64,000 bases of DNA from Spirometra erinaceieuropaei (taxonomy: Eukaryota; Platyhelminthes; Cestoda; Diphyllobothriidea; Diphyllobothriidae): the NCBI GenBank assembly GCA_902702965.1, contig CACRXP010000007.1, forward strand, positions 1,996,056 through 2,060,055, read 5' to 3'. The notes under the pieces are model-generated. The model ran no database searches. It worked only from the letters and a program-made list of their open reading frames with translations, and was not told the origin of the DNA. A program made the position numbers and the translations under genes. Of the stretch, positions 1 to 10,952 are shown one piece after another. The stretch's first letter is position 1; each line of letters begins with the position of its first letter.

Positions 1-115
1 CAACCTACTGCAACGTCTGGAATCCACCAAATCTGATACAGTAAGTTGACTGCCCAAGCAGGATTTCCTAAGCAATTCACCTAGAATCCACCAGATGACT
101 ACTAGGCTCACGTAA
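1..115. other. Window start, no feature seen
   Basis: Short AT-rich lead-in to the palindromic element that begins at 116. I see no coding potential, RNA gene or repeat copy in it. Confidence 0.5.
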
Positions 116-364
116 TTCATTGATATTTTGGCAGATTTTGAATAATTCATATTGACCCAACTGTGGGTTAGGTTGGGCGGGTAACTTGACCCAAGTGTGA
201 TAAAACTCGCGTCGTCTGGCGGGGCCTCGTAGCTCAGGTGGTTAGAGCGTTGCCTGTACTAAAGCCTTCCCCCTTACTGCGTGGGTTCGAATCCCACCGA
301 GGCGCCGAGTTTTTCACAGTTGGATCAATATGAATTATTCAAAATCTGCCAAAATATCAATGAA
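116..364. mobile_element. Palindromic element with a tRNA-like core
   Basis: Two 50-bp arms, 116-165 and 315-364, are inverted copies with a single mismatch and enclose a tRNA-like sequence. A second, shorter inverted pair sits just inside (about 192-209 and 306-319, around GTGATAAAACTCG and CGAGTTTTTCAC). The near-perfect arms suggest either a young insertion or selection on the hairpin. It looks like a miniature inverted-repeat element that captured or evolved from a tRNA gene. A SINE trapped between copies of another repeat is the alternative. I saw no second copy in this window. Confidence 0.7.
223..304 (+). pseudogene. tRNA-like sequence (tRNA-derived, broken anticodon arm)
   Basis: The acceptor stem pairs at 6 of 7 positions (GGCCTCG with CGAGGCG). 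The D arm (GCTC/GAGC) and T arm (GTGGG-TTCGAAT-CCCAC) are intact. Box A (TAGCTCAGGTGG) and box B (GGTTCGAATCC) match the RNA polymerase III internal promoter consensus. The segment between D and T arms, about 250-281, does not form a normal five-pair anticodon stem, so I cannot assign an anticodon. It is probably a tRNA pseudogene or SINE head. A tRNA with an unusual intron is less likely. Confidence 0.55.
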
Positions 365-954
365 AAATAGAATTTTAATATATATCAATTCGCTTGGTGC
401 ATGGCAGCAGTTACAAACAGCTCTCATGCATAAATATGCTTCGTACACAGCGCCTAAAAGGGATTTGGGAAATTCTTGCCCCCCAGAGCTCATTTGTTGT
501 CCAAAGAAGCACTTTTGAACGCTAACTACTGGATTTTAAGCTGCCCAGACCCCATCCGAGCAGGCCTCACAGAAGCCTATGATGGCACCAGGGGGGGGGG
601 TACCAGGTTAGAACCCAGACACATATTTCGCCAATTATGAACCGCTGCATGACGCGACTGCAGGAAGTTCAAATTAGACTTTCATTTCAATTTTGGAAAT
701 AAATCCGCAACGTCTAGTCCCGAAGACCGTAATCTACGGGGAGCTTAAAATGCTTAATTGAAAGCTTGTGGTATGTATACGCCAGAAATCACAGGGGGGA
801 TGTTGGGGGACTCACCGCTGAGCTAAATCCCATTGACTGCGTTTTGCAGCGACACGAGATCGGTGACACACTTGTCCAGGTTTTTAGCTAGTAACCCTAG
901 CGGGAGTATCCGCATTTATATGATATTGGGATATTTTTCAATTAACCCACAGAC
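365..954. other. No recognisable gene
   Basis: No coding signal, and no repeat shared with the rest of the window, was seen here. A short G run lies near 591-600. Confidence 0.4.
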
Positions 955-1650
955 AGACCTGTTAACTCCGCGTTGTGCGATAAGTTCCTACTTTTCAATT
1001 ATCGCTCTATAATATGCCCTGGATGGTCAAGCACTCCTGGCTTTAGGCCAGGCGCTAAGGAGGCATTGAATTCGATTAAAGCTCTGCAACTCCCGAAGGA
1101 ATTGATTCGCACAGCGCGATCTGCCTCCTCAGTCTTAATCAGGGGCATTCGCGCCTGCATTGCTGCTTCCGCTGCCGCTGTTGGAATAATTTAATTGGCC
1201 GCCCCCACATGCACACAAGATTTTTAGATGCCTGGGGGTGGGGGGGGGGCGGTGGATTAAATTCTTGGTCAGAAGCAAGCCCTGGTTATTGACCAGTTTT
1301 GGTCTTGGTAGGCGGCCGAGCTAAAAAAACAGAATATTTTCGCTAATTAGTTAGGTGGGCAAGTCCTGTTTAATGTCCAGAGGGGATGATGCTATGGCCA
1401 GGTTGGCCTCTTCTGTTAGATAAAAAATACCAAAAATTAAAAGAACAACAAATAAAAGTCTATATTTGAATTAGAATCAATGTTGGCCCTTATTTCAGAG
1501 TATGAGGGTAGCTGTTTGCTGGAAAACTTTGCCGGTCAATCAATCTTGTAAAGTATTCCATTATCACCACATGTCTTTGCTTTCCAAGTGGAAGATATAG
1601 TCTCTCTTCAGGTAACTTTACCACAAGTAGTATATGAGCTCCTATGTGCA
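955..1650 (-). repeat. Dispersed repeat family F, inverted copy
   Basis: This block is the reverse complement of the 5073-5800 region. Part 955-1330 matches 5400-5740 inverted (shared landmarks: the CCAACAGCGGCAGCGGAAGC stretch, the GGTGGCCAATTAAATT stretch, and a G run). Part 1365-1650 matches 5073-5360 inverted (ATCTTCCACTTGGAAAACAA and the GGCCAATCTGGCCATAGCA region). The open frame at 973-1194 is part of the repeat and has no recognisable domain. Function and class are unknown. Confidence 0.7.
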
Positions 1651-2060
1651 TATTTCTTTATAAATCTCAAGAATCCACCGTCGTGATATGTCCATATCAC
1701 CGACCAGACGCCGGAGGCATGGCGCCTTCCCGATCAGCGTCTACATAAATGGAAGGAGTAGTCGCAGATATGTAATTTCGATGCAGTCTGCAATTCTACA
1801 AATTATAACATTTTCAGTGACTGATACTGGACGGTAGTTGGCATACACAGCCAAAACACGTTCGTTGAGCGATGAATCAAAGTACAGACTTCGCTCGTTC
1901 GGTCCAGCTGATTGGCCCTGAGATATCGTCGCTACGTCTTCAGGATTGATTAATTAAAGGCAGCTGCTTATATACCATCTAATAGTGAAACTTGTTCCTC
2001 TCCGGCTGAGCGACTTGCTTTCTCTGATCTGTCTGAGTTGAATTTCTAATCTTCGATTTT
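1651..2060. other. No recognisable gene
   Basis: A unique-looking stretch between repeat family F and the tandem duplication. No motif was recognised. Confidence 0.4.
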
Positions 2061-2899
2061 GCTTGTGATGCTCTGTTTAGTTGGATATACGTAATCATAA
2101 TATTAGTCGTCCGATAAATACTACAAAGTAGCTGCTCCCATGCATAGACTGAGAGGTTTACGAGTCATAATATTTCTCACCTTCTCTTCACTTCATTAAG
2201 AATGGAAGTGCAGTCGTCTTTCCCTAGCTGCGAAAAAAGTGCCCAAGTCAGTCAAAACAGAGGGAACTGTGAACCCCAGACGACTGTTCGCGAGAGCGGG
2301 AGCGCGAGAGTGGCGGCTTCTTTATCCTCAGGTCCGTCACCTGCTTCAAATATTCGCGACGCTTGGAATTTCTGGTTGGCAAACAAAAGTCCAACCGCAC
2401 CGGCCCCAAATTCTTCACAATTTGTCGGCGACGTTTGTTTCCTGACCAGTGGGCGGCATCGGTGTTTGTTTAGCGATGCTCTGTTTAGGGGGGATTTACG
2501 TAATTATATATCGTCTACTGAAGAGTGCTCCAAATTAGTCGCTTTCATGCATAAACTGAAAGGTTTACGAGTCAATATGTTTTTGCTTCTCGGCACTTCA
2601 TTAAAACCGGTTCTCCTATTAAGAATGGAAACGCAACCGTCTTCTCCTAGCTGCAAAAAATGCTAAAGTCAGTCAAAACAAAGGAAACGTCGAAGCAAGG
2701 ATGACTGTTCGTGAGAGTGGGATTGAGGGAGCGCAAGAGAGGCGGGTTATTTATCCTCAGGTCCATTACCTGCTTCAAATATTCGCCGACGCTTGGAATT
2801 TCTGGTCGGCAAACAAACGTCCAACCGCGCCAGCCCCAAATTCTTCCACATTTGTCGGCGACGTTTGTTTCCTAGCTAGTATGACTAGTGGGCGGCATC
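2061..2899 (+). repeat. Two-copy tandem duplication, unit about 400-440 bp
   Basis: Copy 1 (2061-2460) and copy 2 (2461-2899) are adjacent and in the same orientation. Shared landmarks appear in the same order in both: GATGCTCTGTTTAG, a GGTTTACGAGTCA stretch, AAGAATGGAA, CAAGTCAGTCAAAACA-like, TATCCTCAGGTCC, GACGCTTGGAATTTCTGG, TTTGTCGGCGACGTTTGTTT and GGGCGGCATC. Open frames of 154 and 68 codons fall inside it, but they differ in frame and content between the copies. I read this as non-coding tandem duplication, not a repeated gene. Confidence 0.75.
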
Positions 2900-3935
2900 T
2901 AAATTAAGTGATCTTTTTGCCTGCACGTCACCCTATCGAGACCCCTGCCTTGTTGACAATGCGGCCGCTGTGGACTTGATGCCGGATCGCAACGCAGATC
3001 GCTAAAGGGCTGCTGGCTTTAGTGCCCTCAGTTAGTGCTGGCAAAGGCTGTTCTTCAAACGCGCATTACCAACGCTGCAGAGAGGGTCTGTGTTAGGTCG
3101 CGTGAGATATTACATTTGCTAGAGCGTCGGAGTTGCAGCATTTTCCATGTGTAACGGTGTTCCTGAATGTGGTCAGTACGAGTAGGCAGCACAGCGTTTA
3201 TATTGCGGAACAGAATGACAGATGGGGTATCAGTTCCCCACGTATTTCATGCGTCCCTGCCCTCCCCCTTTCCCTCACCCCTGCGCATCAGTGTAGCCAC
3301 AAGAGGCCGAAACTGGACGTGGATGCCTGTGCCATGTGCGTGGGTGGGTACGCTGGCTTGGGTACTAGTGACCGCTAACTGCGTCCAGTGTGTGTGTAAA
3401 CACAATTTATCCTCTGTAATTAAGTTGTTATTATAGCGGTACAAGGGAAATTGCAACAATTTCAGCGGGGAGGGGGTAGAGGAGCAGTTGGGTGAATGAG
3501 AACAGAAAAGAAGTGCGTGGCGGAATGAAAGTGCGGTGACATGGCGGCCATTTTGGGGAAAACAGCGAAGGAAGGAGTTATTTGGCCCGAAGTGGGATGA
3601 GTGGCCGTTGAAGAGGTGAGGGGCGTAGGCATACATCGAATACCGACATTGTCGTAACGGGTGAGTTGTAGATTCAACCCCGTACAGCATCGCACAGACC
3701 TGCATCACCGGTGAACTCTCAACATGTATATATTGAGAGTCGGTATATGTCGGTAATATCATTCTACATGTATATGTGTATTCATGCGTCTCTTGTTTTA
3801 CCTAACCCGTCGGGTGCTGTCCTTGAAACCCACTTACAAGGCATCACCCTCAAATAGTGTTACAGATCACTGGACCTGGTCGCTGAAAACAGTTAAAGAG
3901 TGTATTGTTTTAAACTGGGCCGCGTTTGACTTAAT
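2900..3935. other. No recognisable gene
   Basis: Open frames on both strands around 3133-3762 overlap each other and show no domain, splice context or coding bias that I can recognise. No repeat family is apparent. Confidence 0.4.
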
Positions 3936-3939
3936 CCCT

Positions 3940-4400
3940 TCATAGTTGCTCGCTGGAGCTTTTAATAATATTATGTGGTTGCCAGTATGGAAACGATAGG
4001 ATGTAGGACCTACAACTAACTTGAGCTAGCCTGTGGACCGTGTCATTCGTTGAATGCTGGAAGAGGGGTTTTACTGGTGAGGCAACACACATGGCATAGA
4101 GCAAGTTAACACAGAAAATAGGTAAATATCTACCGAAAGTCTTATCGTACGCTGTCATTTGGCTAAGGAAGTGAGCGCTATAATTAAAAGCTTGATCAGA
4201 AGAAGAAGCGATCGCTGGAACAATGGCTTTATTCGCCTGACGTTTCGGATTTTCTCTTGAATCCATCATCAGCGACAGTTGCAGAAAAGGGTGGATAGTG
4301 TACAGGAAGTCGCTTAAAAACAACTTCGAAAAATAGCGGACTTTGAGTAAAGCGCCGCTGGCAAGTCTACTTTTAGTCAGGAAAGAAGGAAACTTCAAAC
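3940..4400 (-). repeat. Dispersed repeat family A with hairpin tail (retroelement 3'-end type)
   Basis: Read on the minus strand this contains a CTGATGA-stem-GAAA hairpin (4235-4272), then GGCGAATAAAGCC and CCAGCGATCGC. It continues into a segment of about 270 bp shared with 28155-28340 (+) and 39885-40080 (-): ATAAGACTTTCGG, TTTTCTGTGT, the GACACGGTCCACAGGCTAGC stretch, and CCTACA. The hairpin plus downstream AATAAA resembles the 3' tails of Penelope-like elements, but no coding part is present here. The class assignment is inference. Confidence 0.55.
4235..4272 (-). ncRNA. Hammerhead-like hairpin (CTGATGA...GAAA)
   Basis: On the minus strand: CTGATGA, an extra T, GGATTC paired with a near-complement ending AATCC, then GAAACGTCAGGC. 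The order CUGAUGA, stem II, GAAA is the conserved core of type I hammerhead ribozymes, which are known in PLE terminal repeats. The extra base and the lack of an obvious stem III make self-cleavage uncertain. Confidence 0.25.
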
Positions 4401-4670
4401 AGAGCGAACTGTGAATAAAAAGTTATGTTCACAGTTTCACTGAATTTTAGGGTATATTTTTGGATTTCCCATCTCAGAGTGGGTCCTATACTCTATCGTT
4501 GTCATCAGTATTATCGGAGTCGCATCTTGGCTCATTAGCAATATTACTCGTGTTTAAAATCCGTTCGTTCATTTTTGTGAAACAGCCTACGTTCCACGTG
4601 TTCAGTGATTTACTACACAAACAAGGTCTGTCCACACAACTATGGAGCAAAAGTATTCCGTTTATAGCTC

Positions 4671-5870
4671 GGCCACCTACCAAGAGCAGAACTAGTCCAC
4701 AACTAGGACTTGTTTCCGGTCAAGACTCTAGGACAAGCCTCCCGCAGGCGTCTACAAATCTTGTGTGCATGTGGGGGTGGCCAATTAAATTCTTCCAACA
4801 GCGGCAGCGGAAGCAGCAATACACACGGAAATGCCCCTGATTAAGACTGAGGAGGCAGATCGCGCTGTGCGAATCAATTCCTTCGGGAGTTGCAGAGCTT
4901 TAACCGACTTCAATGCCTCCTTGGCGACCGGTCTGAAGCCAGGAGTGCAATTTGGAAAGATTGGTTTTACTGTATTTGCAGTCTACAGCGATAATGGAAA
5001 AGTGGGAACTTATCGCACAATGCGGAGTTAATGGGTCCATCTGTGAGATGTGTGGCGAAATATCCGAATAGAAGCTCATATGCTACTAGTGGTAAAGTTA
5101 CCTGAAGGGAGATTATATCTTCCACTTGGAAAACAAAGACATGTGGTGAAAATGGAATACTTTACAAGGTTGATTGACTGGCACAGTTCTTCAGGGAACA
5201 GGTAGTCTCATACTCAGAGATAACGAATAAAGTTGACTCCTATTCATATACACACTTCTATTTGTTTTTCTTTGAGTTTTTGGTATTTCTTTAATTGATA
5301 GAATAGGCCAATCTGGCCATAGCACCATCCTATCTGGACATTTAAGGGGACCTGCCCACTCAATTATCTAGCAAAATTGTTGTGTTTTTTTAAATCGGCC
5401 GTCTACCTAGACCAAAACTGGTCAATAACTAAGGCTTGCTTCTGACCGAGAATTCAGTACAACCCACCCGCGCCTCCCTCCCCCAACGCCCAGGCATCTA
5501 CAAATCTTGTGTGCAGGGGGGGGGGTGGCCAATTAAATTATTCCAACAGCGGCAGCGGAAGCAGCAATGCAGGCGGGAATGCCCCCGATTAAGACCGAGG
5601 AGGCAGGTCGTGCTGCCGGAACCAATTCCCAGGGGAGTTGCGACGCTTTAATCAACTTCCATACCTCTTGGCGCCCGGTCTGAAGCCAGAAGTGCAATTC
5701 GGAAAGATTGGTTGTATTGTATTTGCCATCTAGAGCACGTTTTCGAGCGATGATTAGAGCGTAGAAATCAATAGCACAACGCAGAGTTTGAGGGTCTCCC
5801 TCTGGGTAATGAGATGCATTTCCCAATGGATTTTGTGATATAAATGTTGATTTATTTTTCACGTTTCCGA
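4671..5870 (+). repeat. Repeat family F: two direct copies flanking a unique core
   Basis: Segment 4671-5038 and segment 5396-5795 are direct copies of each other. Both contain TCTACAAATCTTGTGTGCA, a GGTGGCCAATTAAATT stretch, CAACAGCGGCAGCGGAAGCA, GAGGAGGCAG and GGTCTGAAGCCAG. Between them, 5060-5370 matches the inner part of the inverted copy at 1365-1650. Direct terminal copies around a core recall a small LTR-like or TRIM element. I see no TG...CA ends or target duplication, so tandem recombination between copies is equally possible. No protein is encoded. Confidence 0.65.
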
Positions 5871-6240
5871 CATGTGCATTAGTAAATGCTCAGGCATGTT
5901 TTTGCCGATTTCGTGCAGGTGTGTGACGCAATCAAGAGGTTCAACTAATTAATCGGGTCCCACCGCGTTCCGTCAATACCTCTCTCACCTTCTAACATCA
6001 CGGAGGATTTTATTTGAATAACACAAAGTGTTAGGTAGTCTGTTTTCAGTAGTTAATGCCAAGCAAACGTCTTGTTTAATCAGTAATCAATCGAGTTTAT
6101 AAATGCAATTAATCGTATACATTCAGTTTTTAGGCAGTCCTGCCCTTTTGAAAATGTTTGTCCCCATAATTCGGCAACCCTAAAATCTTCTAAGCTTTTA
6201 TCCGTAAGCAATAAAGGACTGAGAAAGTAAACAGTTTATC
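5871..6240. other. No recognisable gene
   Basis: AT-rich stretch with no coding or repeat signal recognised. Confidence 0.4.
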
Positions 6241-6660
6241 AGTTGCAGTCAGCGTCGTTGCCGACGATGTCCACCGTGTGCACCACAGCGAGTTGAAGCA
6301 GTCACGATGACTTGCGCGTGAATTAGTTTGTAGTGAGTGCGGACTTGCGCTGCATTTAGTGCGCTCTCTCCTCCCCCATCTGAGCCCAGTGTCTAGACAG
6401 AGTCAAGAAGACCGGAGACGGGGAAGGGCGCTGGTGGTTGGCGCGACCGAACTCACACATAGTCACTCTGCTCCATACCCCCTGGTCCGCACAACAAATG
6501 ACCAGGATTTTAACCGACAGCAACAACACCATGACGAGTCAGAGGACAGCCGTGCTCACGACCTGTATATCCATCAGGAGTGCGAACGCATCAACCGTCA
6601 GGGAGCCAGGTGTCGGAGAACTGCCAGCGTATACTAGGCTGTGAGCACGATGGTTTGCTG
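6241..6660 (-). repeat. Dispersed GC-rich repeat family B
   Basis: Shares ordered landmarks with 62690-63240 (same orientation) and 26860-27015 (opposite): CGACGATGTCCACCGTGTG, CGCTCTCTCCTCCCCC, a GACAGAGTCAAGAAGACCGG stretch, CCCCTGGTCCGCACAACAAA and ACCAGGATTT. Frames of 68-92 codons here are repeat-derived. Related frames appear wherever the repeat occurs, so a protein product is not supported. Possibly SINE- or retroelement-UTR-derived; class unknown. Confidence 0.65.
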
Positions 6661-6756
6661 ATCTTGGCATAGCAGAAGCTTTTAGATCTTTAGGCCTAAT
6701 TCACTTAGCGCTTACTGGAATTGTAATATTTACTATCCGTTAGGAAGGATTACGTA

Positions 6757-7736
6757 CAGTGCATGACCGTTCTCATGAAATGTTGGCCAAAAATCTGGAA
6801 TGCGTTGACGATTAGCAGGGATTACTTAGGTGGGGTTGTTATACTGATTATCATGCAGCATAACCCTATAGCAATTAAGACTTGCCAGGATGTCGGCGTT
6901 TGAATGCCTTTCTTTTTGACCGCCTGCAGCAACCACACTCTGTAAAAAATGACTACTTAAGTAGCATGCCTTTTTCCTATTGATTTTCGATGGCCTTATA
7001 AATTCAAACATATTTTTAGAGAAAATTCGCAAAATATGCTTTCTTTTGCTCATTTGTTAGGAAATCACATTGACTTCATATTTTATGCCCAAAAAAGTGT
7101 ATATTCAGGTTTTAAAAAGTTTCTTATTATGAATTTTAAGACCGGACGATGTCCATGTATGCAAGACCGCCCATGATCGTTTACTAATGCTCCTCATGAA
7201 ATGTGCAACACAATCCGGATCCAGTGCAAAATTTCATAAATTCTATGTGGTATCTTCTTAAAGGCATAGAGGAATATATGATTTTCCTCACGCGAAAAGC
7301 ATGCATCTTGTAGACTGAAATTGCCAAACGCTGATGCAATGGCAGATCAGGCTGGAAATTATTCGAGAATAATGAACCTTTTTTAAAACCAAAATATACA
7401 CTTTCTTCGGGCATAACATATGAAGACAATGTGATTTTCTACCAAACTGGTAAAAAAGCGTATTTTGCGCATGTTTCTATAGAACGTATTTGAATTTATA
7501 AGACCATCGAAAATCAAGAGGAAAAATGCATTCTCTTTAAGTAGTCATTTTTTACCGTGTGGTTTCTGTAGTAGGTCAAAAAAGTGCATTCAAAAGCCGA
7601 CATCCTGGCGAGTCCGAATCGCTATAGGGTTATGCTGCATGATAATCAGTATAACGACCCCACTTAAGTAATCCCTGCTAATCGTGAACGCATTCCAGAT
7701 TTCTGGCCAACCTTTCATGAGATCGGTCACGCACTG
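6757..7736. mobile_element. Foldback DNA element, copy 1 (CAGT...ACTG, TA flanks)
   Basis: A 980-bp element whose halves fold on each other. The left arm (about 6757-7140) is the reverse complement of the right arm (about 7375-7736), with some 235 bp of unique centre. The termini are CAGTGCATGACC and GGTCACGCACTG, each flanked by TA (6755-6756 and 7737-7738). TA target duplication and CAGT ends are typical of Tc1/mariner-type transposons. With no transposase frame this would be a non-autonomous derivative. A full-length transcript would form a dsRNA stem of about 370 bp. Confidence 0.85.
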
Positions 7737-7739
7737 TAG

Positions 7740-9000
7740 GTAAGGTTGCAATAATGATTAACGTGCTGTATACAAGATATTTCGTGGGCAGTCGATTGTA
7801 AACACTGAAAATTATGAAGTATTCGGCGATATTTCTGGGCCGATTTGAAACTTAACGTAATCTAGAACAAATTAAAAGGGCAAATCAATTTTACGCAAGA
7901 AAAGGTCTCATTATATACGCAAAATAGTGTGTTTGTGATTACACTTGCCAATTCTATTTAAATTTAGTGGTCATTAACCGTCCTCACAACATGTGACCTT
8001 ATGAAAACTTTCACTCTTATGGCGATGCTATCGGCGAAGCGCAACGAATTCTCGTAAGGCTGGTTTTGGAATCCATACTCAGAATGTAGGCTGCCAGCAA
8101 ACCCGTATACCTGACATAACACTAATTCTTAAAGTTTGTTTAAGTGTAAATTTCACTGAAATTTTATTGTCAAAAGTTATTCTATTTATGCTGTCTTAGT
8201 TACTCACTTTCTTGTATAGACGGCCTTTTATGCATATCCAAAACCGAAATTTGCTCAATAGCAGCCATTTTTGGCACTTTCGAAAATTTCCCGCCCTTTA
8301 AAAAATTGACATTTTTAAACAACGTACTGTTGTTCATAGTATTTCCTTATTGTTATCAATTCCCTTAAAGTTGCTCTTTGTTAATATATATATTTGGTCC
8401 ATTCATTTATGCTGGTCTGCTAGTGATTAGCAAGTATTTCATCACTTACGTCGCTTACTGAAATCAGAAGATATTCTTTACACACCAGGATGCTGGCTTT
8501 AGGATGAGCATTCTTCCAGTCTTCCGCGAAGTTCATAATTGTCTAACAATGACAGCTTAAACGGTACCCGTCTTTTGTGGATTTTCGATGGCTTTATCAA
8601 GCCAAGAATATTTCATGGAAGGCATGCACTGAAACTCCCGTGCGTTCATTTTGCTAATTAGCTCGTCACTTAATTTACTACTTGATGGAGGCGTGACTTT
8701 CGGTTTCATTTCCCGAATAACTTTAAACCGCCATCTGTCGTCGCAGATATGACTAGGATTTCAAATTACACGCTATATACTATGAATTTACGGGAGAAGC
8801 ATGCATGCCCCATCTAGCGCACATACAATTTTATGGTGGATATGGATCATGTTATCTACATCAAAGGCAGCATTAGTAAAAACGCAGGTACGATGCAAAC
8901 TTAATCTGGTCGTTCTTCATGCAATTTTGAGAACGAAACTGCCAAATGACTGTTGCTACAGCCGCACTTGAACTTACATTGCAGGTATGCCACATTTGGG
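7740..9000 (-). mobile_element. Diverged relative of the 61.7-kb TA element (inverted), plus unassigned DNA
   Basis: Segment 7900-8290 on the minus strand is similar to about 61890-62340 on the plus strand. Shared stretches include AAAGTTTTCATAAGGT, TAAATTTAAATAGAA, the AGCCTACATTCTG/ATTCCAAAAC block, and GTCAAAAATGGCT/GCCAAAAATGGCT. Termini are not identifiable. From 8300 to 9000 I see no other feature apart from scattered AT-rich sequence. Probably an old, decayed member of the subfamily at 61721-62576. Confidence 0.45.
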
Positions 9001-9940
9001 AAATGCATTATCTAGAAATAGTTCTTTTAAGCCCTCAGGGAAAGCGGAGGACAGAGGTTGTTTTCAGAAATTAAGACAGCCAAAAACAATATTCTGTTGA
9101 GAGAAGCAGAATTTATGTATGTTCAGTAAGTCACTGGGATCTAAAAACAAGTACTGCAGTTGCAGACGTGCGGAAAACCATCGGACTGTAACACACCCCA
9201 TCTTTCGTCCGCCCAGCACGCTCATCAATCACTGCTTGCGCACGCGTGACTCATCCCTCGACTCTCCGAAGCCATTACGTCGATCGATATCTTTGTCTTC
9301 ACTGATTGGCCGCGGCCGGACAAGGGTCAGGCGCAGGTACACACTTCACGCGGATAAACTTCAAGCAATATCGCGTAGTCCAGCAATTTAAAAAGCCCCC
9401 CTTACCAATCTTAATCTGATCCAACAGTAAGACAGCTTATCTTTTAGAGAAAGTTGGCTTTTTCACTAGAATTCCAGCCACTAGGACAAGTCTGCTCTCA
9501 GCTGCATTAATAGGGGCATTATCAGGAAGAAAATCTTTGTGCATCTTTTCCTTAAGTTGGTTAAAATCAAATGCATTAGGCAGGACTTTTGGAAATCTAA
9601 GTGAATTACGATTCGATGTCCCCAATTGGAAAGACAGTTTTCTCCTTTGATTTGCATGAGGTTTCGGCTTCTCTTTTGATGTTTAGCTTCTGGTTGCGAA
9701 GACTTTACTGCTGCCGCCGTTTTTACTCTGCAATGTAAATTCAAAGTTCGTTGATCTTCTTGAGAACCACTTTGGTTTTTCCAATTGTCCGAGAAGCCAA
9801 CTCGACAGGCCATCTGTGATTACATTTTTCGCCTATCAAAGGAAAGAGCTTTAGCGCAATGGGAACATCATATACCACAAAGCGGCCACCCACTAGTGGG
9901 GAACAATAAATTATGGCGATTCCATTAATCTCAACACGTT
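9001..9940. other. No recognisable gene
   Basis: Frames at 9119-9391 (+) and 9437-9813 (-) carry no recognisable domain and no convincing splice or start context. No repeat copy was identified. Confidence 0.4.
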
Positions 9941-9950
9941 ACTGGTGCAA

Positions 9951-10154
9951 TCACTACTGAGACTACTACTGTCGTTACCATTACTACTACTACTACAACA
10001 ACAACAACAACTACTACTACTACTACTACCACTACTACTACTACTACTACCACCACTACTACTACTGCTACTACTACTATCACTACTACTACTACTACTG
10101 CTGCTACTACTACTACTACTACTACTACTACCACTACTACTACTACTGCTACTA

Positions 10155-10202
<48 letters not shown>

Positions 10203-10215
10203 ATGCTACTACTTT

Positions 10216-10256
<41 letters not shown>

Positions 10257-10409
10257 ATACTACTACTACTACTGCTGCTACTACTACTGCTGCTGCTACT
10301 ACTACTACTACTAATAATAATAACAATAATGACAATAATAATACTATCATTACTACTGCTACTACAACTACAACAACAACTACTACTACTCATACTCCCA
10401 CTACTACTA

Positions 10410-10448
<39 letters not shown>

Positions 10449-10520
10449 TTACTACTACTACTACTACTACTTATAATAATAATAATATTCCCATTACTGA
10501 TACTACTACCACGACTGCTT
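9951..10520. repeat. Long (CTA)n / (TAG)n trinucleotide microsatellite
   Basis: About 560 bp of imperfect ACT/CTA/TAC repeats with scattered AAC, AAT, GCT and CAC interruptions. All frames through it are open for long distances as poly-Leu (+), poly-Ser (-) or poly-Val (-). This is a product of the repeat and is not evidence of genes. Interruptions suggest an old array. Length is likely to be polymorphic. Confidence 0.95.
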
Positions 10521-10950
10521 CTACTTCCGCCATCAACATCACCACCGTTAATAATCGTAGCAGTAAGGATACTGCGAGGAAAGTTGTAGCATGAAAAACA
10601 GCATTATGAGTTTACCTCATCCTGGGTGAGCAATCCAAAAGAGGCGTATAGATCATTTCGAAATTAAAGAAGTCATATTCGGCGGAAGTACGTTTTCTTT
10701 TATTTATTCCCAAGTCTGTAGAGTAATATAAGTAAGTTACGGCAAAGCAGCAAAAGTTGAAAAACACCCCATAAACAGTAGCCATGGACTAGAGAGGGTT
10801 TAGGGCATCCAGGCATGTCAGATCTCAGGAGTAACTAAAGTCCATTGATGAGTTCTTGACCAGTTTCCCTCGTTGGCTTTTTCACAGACAGGTTTTTGGG
10901 ACTGGTGAATGAGCGCGATGCCGAGTAGACGTTCTTTTGTTCCACTACAG
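10521..10950. other. No recognisable gene
   Basis: Unique-looking sequence between the microsatellite and foldback copy 2. Nothing was recognised. Confidence 0.4.
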
Positions 10951-10952
10951 TA

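Noticed and set aside
223..304. Functional tRNA gene
   Set aside because: Acceptor, D and T arms are good, but the anticodon stem does not form and the sequence sits inside a transposon-like palindrome.
2202..2666. 154-codon frame as a gene
   Set aside because: Spans the tandem duplication, and the second unit does not keep the frame or residues.
3247..3762. 171-codon minus frame as a gene
   Set aside because: No recognised domain and overlapping frames of similar length on both strands.
9911..10589. Poly-Ser, poly-Val and poly-Leu proteins
   Set aside because: Products of the CTA/TAG microsatellite read in different frames.
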